Source: Bufo bufo (taxonomy: Eukaryota; Chordata; Amphibia; Anura; Bufonidae). From it: a DNA stretch of 64,000 nt. Made by a program: the position numbers and the translations under genes. Position 1 is the stretch's first letter. Each line of letters starts with the position of its first letter. The notes below the pieces were generated by a model that was not told where the DNA came from, searched no databases, and worked only from the letters and a program-made list of their open reading frames with translations. This document shows positions 55,900 to 64,000 of this stretch, piece by piece. The stretch spans positions 333,342,294-333,406,293 of the forward strand of contig NC_053390.1 in the NCBI RefSeq assembly GCF_905171765.1, given 5' to 3'.

Positions 55900-57480
55900 T
55901 TTACATTTCTTTGGCCGTGATACAAAATGTTCTTGAATATGGAAACTTTCCAGATCTCTTAGTTAGCAACTCATTGCAAACATTTCTTTGCGTTAATGAT
56001 GCGACTACACATGTAAGCAAACAGCACCAACATATCTAATCAATGCTGCAAAACTAACAGAATGCTTAGAAGACATCTGGAGGTCATTTTCTGGTTGGAT
56101 TGAAAAGAAAACATATGCAGATTCTTTTGATCTAAGCTTAGACAGAGAAATTGTTGATAAAAAGGCAGCGTGGCCAGTCAGTGTGTCATTGCTATGTAGC
56201 CTGATCGTGCTCTTCAATTTTTCCTAAATTCATTTACTTGGCTTCCAGCAATCCGAAATTTTGGCCATTCCACCAGAAACCGCAGGAGATGTTTTTGGGT
56301 CTAACTTCACTTGAGGTTTTCGCTGCTTACAATGTGCTACTGATCTGTGTTGTCAGCTTCTAGATAACATTTCTCCTTTCCTATTTAAAAAGCTACTAAC
56401 TAAACTAAGCTGCAGTGACGCTGATGTATTTTAATTATCCAGATGGAGATAGCTGCTTTACGATGTTGCCCACATTCCTTGTAAATAAAAGTGGCACCGT
56501 CAAATCAATTAGATTAAATGACAAGAGAGAGTGGGCGCTAACTGCCAAAAACGTCAGATTCGTTTGTATTTTCTAAGCTCATTAGCTCGTTGTTTAATTC
56601 TCAAAATATTATTGTAATGTTTGCTTTAAAAATTCGGATTCCATTTCATCCTTATCTTTGCCGCAGAATGTGATAACACAGAGAAAGGTCACCGTGTTCT
56701 AGATGTTTGTGTTTTTCAGTTAGTGGGGCTCTGTTAATTAAAATGGTCTCAGGTTTTCAAGGTTTTATGTGTTTTTTTAATTCCTGTGAAAACCCAGTGA
56801 AGCGTGAATACACTCTTGGTCTTGGCAAACGTATCATTTTAATTTCCAAGAACAAGGGGAAACTCTCAGAATGTCTTTTGACCTGCCTTTTGGACCTGGA
56901 CTGGCTCCTAGCTTATAAAATGTTTAAACCATAATAAAAAATACTATGTGGTCTGTGGTGGAATTCCCATGTTCTTCCATTCTCAAAATAAATCCTCACA
57001 TGAAGGTTTCACCAAACAATGATAAGTGCAAAGCACTACAAAAACTCTCCATTTATCACCCGTGAAATGTTTACAGAAATGTCATGTGTCTATTCCGCTA
57101 ATAAACATTTCTTTTGTGTGGTGATAGCTCAAAAGGTCTCCCATTGAATCCCATTTACTTTAGCATTGGAAACACGTATCCAGTCTAATTTTTGATTCGC
57201 CTGACAGCTCTGAAGTGTAGGGGGTGTAGAAAATAACAAAGGCATCCCTATTACCTATTATTATCCAATTACAACCGAGTAACTAAATACATTGGGAGAT
57301 GAAGCCTTTATTAGAGACTCTTTCTCCAGCTCTGACTAAATCAGATCACAGCACCCATGCTTGATGAGGCGGAAGTAGAGATTTGACATTTATTCACAAG
57401 CATGTTCCAAGTTTTTGCTGGTTTTAGAAAAACCTAAAACACCCTGTAAACATTTAAAGCTTCTAAATTATACATTTAAA
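55900..57480. other. Unique DNA, candidate conserved non-coding region
   Basis: No repeat ends anywhere in about 1.6 kb, unusual for this window. It holds several homeodomain-type sites (GTTAATTAAAA near 56733, TTTAATTATCC near 56430, CATTAGCTCGTTGTTTAATT near 56580) and balanced composition. A 75-codon frame (56707-56934) is not recognised. Enhancer function is a guess. Confidence 0.35.
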
Positions 57481-58050
57481 GCTTCATAACATTCTTATTT
57501 CAATGATAAAGAGGTAGAAATATTGATATGTCTATCACTCTATGACTAGCTCTCTGTAGCAATCTACAACACAAAGACGGGCAAGGCTCCAAGGAATTTG
57601 GTAAAAAAAGAAATGAATCACTCATATGTGTAACAGTTAACTGTCTATCTTCAATAACTCTCTCTTTCTCCCTGTCTCTGAGAACAGTCAGTTCATGGAG
57701 TTGGTATGTTGGAAGCAGGAAGAATGGCAAGTGAGTGACTTTGATATATCCAACCATGATGGTTAGATAACTGGGCCAGAGCATCTCCAGAACATCAGAT
57801 CATTTGAGTTTTCCTGGTATGTGTAATTAGTGCCTACCAAAAGGGGCCAAGTATGGTCACTGGCACCCAGTGCTCTGAATCATATGGGTAGCCAAGGTTA
57901 GCCCATCTGGTCCAATCCTATTGCAGCACAAATTTAGAAAAAAAAAGAATACTGGCTATGATAGAAAGGTAGAACAAATTGTACATTACAACTTTTCAGC
58001 ATAGGGGAGCTTTCTGAGCAGACAAATCAGAGTGCTCATGTTGACCCCAG
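57481..58050. other. No recognised feature
   Basis: Unassigned unique-looking DNA. Confidence 0.4.
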
Positions 58051-58500
58051 TCCACTTATGAACATAACTACATGTAGATGGATGGGCACGTCTGGACTGG
58101 TTACCAGGGGAAAAGATGGCATCAGGATGTACTATGAGAAGACTGAAAGGCGGGTGTGATTCTCTGCTGGGAAACTTAAGTCCTAATTCTAACCAGGCAT
58201 TCATGGCATCTTTGATACAAGACACATACCTAAAATTGTTGTGGGCCAAGTATTTCATTTCATAGCAATACTATTCTCTAATGGTAGTGGACTCTTTCGG
58301 CAGGATAACATGCTCTGCCACACTACAAAAATAGTTCAGAAATGGCATGAGAAACATGACAAAGAACGTCTTGGTGCCAGATACAAGACACCTTCAGAAG
58401 GCTTTGTGGAGTCCATACCGTGATGGCTCAGAGCTGTTTGAGGGAACTACAAAATATTAGGCAGATGTTTTCAATGTTATGGGTGTCTAACACTAAGGAT
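58050..58500 (+). pseudogene. Tc1/mariner transposase relic (C-terminal part)
   Basis: Remains of the catalytic half: GSGLFRQDNMLCHTTKIVQKWHEKHDKE (second aspartate in RQDN, about 58290), then an internal deletion, and GFVESIP followed by WLRAV and NYKILG out of frame. This corresponds to the C-terminal ESMP...AV..GG.T.Y of Tc1-type transposases. Same group as the fragment at 37010-37140. Upstream 58050-58290 holds further decayed catalytic-domain sequence. Confidence 0.7.
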
Positions 58501-59222
58501 AGTGATTGGCTGAGCCATGACGGTCAGTACACTGCACATGTGAAGAAAGGAGGGAGTATAAAAAGATTTTTGTTTATATTTCAGACTATTTCAGGGCTTG
58601 TTCAGGATTTTTAATTAATGTAAATGAGGTATATTGAAGAATAATATGATCTCATTTGGAGGAACCCAAAATGTTCCTCAGCTGGGCCTCAAAATGCTGG
58701 TATCATAGCCAAGATAGCAGGTCTGTCTTTGCAGTAGGCTACCCTGTGACTCAAGAAAAAAGCCCTACAGCAAACTTTCTTTGTTTCTCTTCTTGGCTTG
58801 GAACTAGTAAAACACTAATATATTCCCAATCTCCCTGACATTAAATGCATGGGGCGATAAACAATTAATGTTCTGAAAGTACATGTACACTTCACTGTAA
58901 CTAGTGCAGGTTAAATGTAATCATATTATTATTGTCAGCATCATTTATTTATAACCCCGACACTTAAGCCAGAGATGTTTCCCAAACTTTAGTCATCATC
59001 ATAATGTCTGTGTTATGAATATTATAAAATCTATAGCTTTTAAATGAGATCTTGGATGACGACCAAGGAACATTTTACAGAATGGATGATTTTTCTTAAC
59101 TCTGTATGCTCTTGGTAAAGTGCTGCATTTGCTATGTCATTTCATTATCATAAAATACACTGTATAGCTAACCCCAAAACAAAATGAAATGAGAAGTGAG
59201 ATTAACAGCACATATGCACACC
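58501..59222. other. No recognised feature
   Basis: Unassigned unique-looking DNA. Confidence 0.4.
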
Positions 59223-59594
59223 TCTAAACGGAATCTGTCAGCAGTTTTGTCAATGTGAATATAGGTAGGGGCAGAGGACAGGATGTAATACATACCTTTG
59301 TCACTGCTTTTAATCAATGGAGTGCTGGAAACATAAACTTTGAATGCCATGGGCATGGGACAGATCGCAGGCAGCAGTACGTCAAGCTCAGTGTATGAGC
59401 AGTGCCACCCCCAACCGCCCCCCATTCCCTTGGCCCCAGATTTGAATGATGGCTTTAGCGTCCAACCATGTACTATAGAGATTAAAAGCAGGCACAGAGG
59501 AATGGAGTTATGCATTATCTTCTGTCTCCTTCCCCTACCTATGTCTGTCAGCAGTTTGGCATCAAGCAAACGGCTGACAGAGTCCCTTTGAATC
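59223..59594. mobile_element. Decayed TTAA-type MITE
   Basis: TCTAAACGGAATCTGTCAGC at the left and GCTGACAGAGTCCCTTTGAA at the right, in inverse, like other elements here but with both TTAA ends mutated. The interior frames (142 codons on the minus strand) are by-products. Confidence 0.65.
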
Positions 59595-60207
59595 AAATTA
59601 TATTATTAAAATAAAGTATATCATGATGCCCCCATCTTACATTGTGAAATCAGACAGGCAATGAAGAGGTTGTTGTCCCACTTTTGGCAATCAGTCTTGT
59701 AGTTAGAGAAGGTGCAGAGGGATAAAGCAAGACGGAAAGACACCAAAAGCAATCATGGCATATCCATAGCAAAATTGGTAGCCCCATCCCCCATTTGTAG
59801 AAAAAGAGGTGACCATGTATGTGTAAGTGCTCTCCATTAGGGTCAATTCAAACGTGGATTGCTGCATTCAGATTGTGCTGCATCGAAAATGTGAAATACA
59901 GAATGAGCATGTTGTGGATTTGAAAGCCTGCAGCAGGCTCATTTTTGCACAGTAAAAATTTCCGCTACATGTGGACGGCATTTTCAAATTGGCATCCACA
60001 TTTATTGTCCTGTAATTTGCTGCAGATTTGAGGTGCAAAATCCGCATCACAAATCCGTAACAAATCTTCCACACTTGAACTTCAACTGTATCATAGACAA
60101 AGTATCATACAGCTTGACTCATTAAACCTGTGGTTGGTCCCAGAACTGTACCATAATATGGACACTTAAATATGTCTGCATTACGGCCATCTAAATCCAC
60201 CCTTAGA
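59595..60207. other. No recognised feature
   Basis: Unassigned. 59840-60070 may be a repeat (AACGTGGATTGCTGCATTCAG) but its ends are unclear. Confidence 0.35.
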
Positions 60208-60540
60208 GAGACCTTTGAGCTGGCCGTACACCTTACATTAATGCCACATGAACTGCAGATTTCAACGAGACTGTGTATGGGGGAATACCATCTTTTTCCT
60301 GATAGCAGATTTTGGGGAGAAATAGGATAAGGCTATGGGATTTAAACATGCCGATCTTTTTGTTCTCAGGGTATCTGGCAGCAGCTTACTTCTCTCTCTC
60401 CATTCAGAATCCATGCATGCTCAGCCAAGCAGAGCATGTATGTGTATGGAGGTGGTAAGAAATATCTTGTTTGGCTGACATCTATCGGAATTATATTGAC
60501 ATCTGGTTTTTGTTTTTGTTTTTTGTTTTCATGCTTGAGA
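60208..60540. mobile_element. MITE fragment (GAGCTGGCCGTACAC family)
   Basis: GAGCTGGCCGTACACCTTAC at the left resembles the end at 53840. Internal GTTCTCAGGGTATCTGGCAGC also occurs near 44421-44442. Right end not found. Confidence 0.4.
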
Positions 60541-60579
60541 AAAAGACTAATCCTGAACTCTATTGCAAAGTGTCTTTAA

Positions 60580-63500
60580 CCCCTTAAGGACACGGCCATA
60601 TTTCACCTTAAGGACCAGGCCATTTTTTGCAAATCTGACCAGTGTCTATTTATGTGTGAATAACTTTAAAACGCTTTTACTTATCCAGGCCACTATGAGA
60701 ATGTTTTTTAGTCACATATTGTACTTCATGACACTGGTAAAATGGAGTAAAAAAAATAATTTTTATTTATAAAAAAATACCAAATTTACCAAAAATTTGA
60801 AAAAATTAGCACATTTCCAAATTTCTATTTCTCTACTTTTATAATAGATAGTAATACCTCCAAAAATAGTTATTAATTTACATTCCCCATATGTCTACTT
60901 CATGTTTGGATCATTTTGGGAATGTCATTTTTTTGGGGGGACGTTACAAGGCTTAGAAGGTTAGAAGCAAATCTTGAAATTTTTCATAAAATTTCAAAAA
61001 CCCATTTTTTCAGGACCAGTTCAGGTCTGAAGTCACTTTGTGAGGGTTAAATAATAGAAACAACCCAAAAATGACCCCATTTTACAAACTACAACCCTCA
61101 AGGTATTTAAAACTGATTTTACAAACTCTGTTAACCTTTTAGGTGTTCCACAAGAATTAATGGAAAATAGAGATAAAATTTCAGAATTTCACTTTTTGGG
61201 CAGATTTTCTATTTCAATACATTTTTTCCAGTTACAAAGCAAGGGTTAACAGCCAAACAAAACTCAATATCTATGGCCTTGATTCTGTAGTTTACAGAAA
61301 CACCCCATATGTGGTCGTAAACCGCTGTACGGGCACACGGCAGGGCGCAGAAGGAAAGGAATGCCAAACAGTTTTTGGAAGGCAGATTTTACTGGACTGG
61401 TTTTTTAACACCATGTCCCATTTGAAGCCCCCCTGATGCACCCCTAGAGTAGAAACTCCAAAAAAGTGACCCCATTTTGGAAACTACCGGATAGTGTGGC
61501 AGTTTTGTTGGTACTATTTTAGGGTACATATGATTTTTGGTTGCTCTATATTACACTTTTTGTGAGGCAAGGTAACAAGAAATAGCTGTTTTTGCACCGT
61601 TTTTATTTTTTGTTATTTACAACATTCATCTGACAGGTTAGATTATGTGGCATTTTTATAGAGCAGGTTGTCATGGATGCGACAATACCAAATATGACTA
61701 CTTTTCTTGGTTATTTGTTTCAGTTTTACATAAAGCATTTAAAAAAAAAAAAAATTTCTTTAGTGTCTCCACATTCTGAAAGCCATAGTTTTATTTATTT
61801 ATTGGGGCGACTGTCTTGTGTAGGGGCTCATTTTTTTCAGGATGAGATGACTGTTTGATTGGCACTATTTTGGGGTGCGTATGACTTTTTGATCGCTTGC
61901 TATTACACTTTTTGTGATGTAAGGTGACAAAAAATGGCTTTTACCGTTTTTATTTTTATTTTTTTACGGTATTCACCCGAGGGGTTGGGTCATGTGAGAT
62001 TTTTATGAAGCAGGTTATTATGAACACGGTGATACATAAATAAAAAAAGTATACATATTAGGTATCACCGTGTTCATAATAACCTGCTTCATAAAAATAT
62101 CACATGACCCAACCCCTCGGGTGAATACCGTAAAAAAATAAAAATAAAAACGGTAAAAGCCATTTTTTGTCACCTTACATCACAAAAAGTGTAATAGCAA
62201 GCGATCAAAAAGTCATACTCACCCCAAAATAGTGCCAATCAAACCGTCATCTCATCCCGCAAAAATCATACCCTACCCAAGATAATCGCCCAAAAATTGA
62301 AAAAACTATGGCTCTCAGACTATGGAGACACTAAAACATGATTTTTTTTTGCTTCAAAAATTAAATCATTCTGTAAAACTTACATAAATAAAAAAAGTAT
62401 ACATATTAGGTAAGTTTTACAGAATGATTTCATTTTTGAAGCAAAAAAAAATCATGTTTTAGTGTCTCCATAGTCTGAGAGCCATAGTTTTTTCAATTTT
62501 TGGGCGATTATCTTGGGTAGGGTATGATTTTTGCGGGATGAGATGACGGTTTGATTGGCACTATTTTGGGGTGAGTATGACTTTTTGATCGCTTGCTATT
62601 ACACTTTTTGTGATGTAAGGTGACAAAAAATTGTTTATTTACACCGTTTTTATTTTTATATTTTTACGGTATTCACCTGAGGGGTTAGGTCATGTAAAAT
62701 TTTTATAGAGCAGATTATTACGGACGCGGCGATACCTAATATGTCTACTTTTATTATTTACTTAAGTATTACACAATACCAGCATTTTTTAAACAAAAAC
62801 AAATGATGTTTTAGAGTCTCCATATTCTGAGCCATAGTTTTTTTATTTTTTGGGCGATTGGCTTAAGTAGGGGCTCATTTTTTGCGGGATGAGGTGATGG
62901 TTAGATTGGTACTATTTTGGGGGCATATGCCTTTTCGATCACTTGGTGTGATGTAAGGTGACAAAAATGGCTTTTTCTTACACCGTTTTTATTTTATTTT
63001 TTTATTGTATTTATCGGACAGGGTGGATTATGTGATATATTTATAGAGCCAGTCATTACGGATGCGGCGATACCTAATATGTGTGGTGTTTTTTTTTCTA
63101 TTTTTTATTATAAAATAAGGGGAAAGGGGCGTTTTGTTTTTTTACTTTATTAATTTTATTACTTTATTAATTTTATTTTAACTTTTTTTTCTTTACTTTA
63201 TTTATGATGTTCACTTTTGGGGGTCTGATCCCCTCTGCAATGCATTACAATACATTTGTTTTGCAATGCATTGTCTGTTCGTGTACTACAGTGAGCAGTA
63301 CACAAACAGGTTGCCTAGGAGACCCAGCCTGAGGCTGGATCTCTTTGGCTCCCGTAGAAGGCAGTTCCCAATGCCGTGCAAGGCATTGGGCAGCCTCTGC
63401 ATGGCATCGGGCTGACTTCTGAGACATCGAGTCCCCACCACAGCAGCGCGGGGACTCGATGGGCTCCCTCAAACACAAACCCCTTCTATGCCGCGGTTAA

Positions 63501-63661
63501 TCCGCAGTGATCGCCGATACGGGGGGGTCACAGTACCCCCCTCGGCATTGACCCAGGGTGCCTGCTGATTGATTTCAGCAGGCACCCAATTCCGATCACT
63601 GGCCGCCGCGCGGCAGTTATCGGAAATACACAGGACCTGTTCGCCCTGTGTCCGTAATAAG
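60580..63661. mobile_element. Long T-rich TTAA-flanked element, copy B
   Basis: TTAA (60576-60579) then CCCCTTAAGGACACGGCC; at the other end GGACCTGTTCGCCCTG and GTCCGTAATAAG then TTAA (63662-63665), an imperfect inverted repeat. About 3.1 kb. The interior repeats the module with GTGTCTCCA, TTGATCGCTTG, GTGATGTAAGGTGAC, GGGTTAGGTCATGT and TACCTAATATGTCTACTTT three to four times, and ends in a GC-richer part. The left third (60580-61500) has AAAATGACCCCATTTT and CATATGTGGTCGTAAAC phrases. No transposase. The middle is rearranged (separate entry). Confidence 0.72.
61880..62630. repeat. Plus/minus/plus inverted triplication inside copy B
   Basis: The module is present in plus orientation up to 62034, in minus orientation at 62063-62382, and again in plus orientation from 62411. 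Both joints carry the identical 28-bp spacer CATAAATAAAAAAAG...CATATTAGG (62035-62062 and 62383-62410), itself inverted relative to its normal place in the module. The first half of the minus part matches the left plus copy almost perfectly, and the second half the right plus copy. Confidence 0.9.
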
Positions 63662-63665
63662 TTAA

Positions 63666-64000
63666 ATGCAGAGCTTCCTTGAAAAACCCCTGAGGCTTCC
63701 TATTGTGGGTCGCCCGCACAACGGCAGCGGCCCCTTATCCTCGCGCACAGGAAGTGATGTCCTATCACTGCCTGTGCTTGAAGGAGCCTGACGTCTGGAC
63801 GGAGCCTGTCTGCTGAGGTCCGAGTTTTTTCGTTAATGACACCGCCGCTGAGCACCTGTCACGGCGGACGTGCACAGTTAAACAGATAACACACCAACCA
63901 GGCTCTGGACGAGAGACGGGGAAGGGTCACCTCCTAATTTATCCCTGACCTCTTTCCCTACAATGCTCAGCCCACAGACCAAATCTTGATGGTAGATTTG
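63666..64000. other. GC-rich unassigned sequence
   Basis: Sequence after copy B. CCGCACAACGGCAGCGG and TCACGGCGGACGTGCACAG phrases are repeat-like, but no termini were found. Confidence 0.35.

Noticed and set aside
56640..56690. Possible 21-nt micro-exon (CTTTGCCGCAG ... AGAAAG|GTCACC)
   Set aside because: Donor GTCACC is poor; likely chance within AT-rich DNA.

Overview
The window is vertebrate nuclear DNA, almost certainly from a frog or toad (Anura). The evidence is the repeat content: many short inverted-repeat elements flanked by TTAA, PIF/Harbinger-like elements with 3-bp TAA/TTA duplications and ends of the type GGCTACTTTCACAC, hAT elements starting TAGTGATGAGCG or CAGGGGTGGGGAACC, Tx1-type L1, CR1- and L2-type LINEs, V-SINE-like tRNA SINEs and Ty3/gypsy LTR elements. 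I recognise many of these as families typical of anuran genomes. The species cannot be resolved from the sequence alone.

Layout. 1-3.2 kb: a decayed Tx1-type L1 split by a TTAA element. 3.5-4.8 kb: an L2-like LINE. 5.2-7.25 kb: two non-autonomous hAT elements with recognisable 8-bp duplications. 7.3-9.8 kb: mostly unique DNA. 9.8-11.5 kb: a CR1-like LINE, then a DD36E Tc1 relic. 12.1-15.6 kb: a long T-rich TTAA-flanked element containing one Harbinger-like element nested inside another. 16-17.3 kb: tRNA-like units in alternating orientation around hairpins and a TA tract. 18.3-22.8 kb: a TTAA element, a 1.3-kb minisatellite inside a hAT-like element, and a truncated gypsy gag. 23-28.5 kb: unique DNA with a few small elements. 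28.9-30.6 kb: an almost intact DD41D mariner. 31-38.7 kb: elements, two LTRs and a 520-bp palindrome. 39.6-40.7 kb: a young element with 461-bp direct repeats. 42-43.9 kb: Harbinger-like elements and a SINE. 43.97-44.15 kb: the one convincing host coding exon, on the minus strand. 45.55-48.2 kb: a Gmr1-like gypsy with both LTRs. 51.6-55.5 kb: an LTR, two hAT elements sharing one target site, further elements and a V-SINE. 55.9-57.5 kb: unique sequence that may be conserved non-coding DNA. 58-60.5 kb: relics. 60.6-63.7 kb: a second long TTAA element containing a plus/minus/plus inverted structure.

The region looks like intronic or intergenic DNA. One exon (182 nt, membrane-like peptide) and one weaker candidate micro-exon (25 nt, plus strand) are the only host coding candidates I can support. 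All other recognisable coding sequence belongs to transposable elements. Only the mariner transposase, with one frameshift, comes close to being intact. I found no operon, CRISPR array, classical tRNA or rRNA gene. The most interesting features are structural: the zig-zag inversion at 62 kb, the direct-repeat element at 40 kb, the alternating tRNA-like array at 17 kb, the DD41D mariner and the Gmr1-like element with a SCAN-related gag. Coordinates of repeats without clear ends are approximate. Family assignments rest on motifs and termini read by eye.
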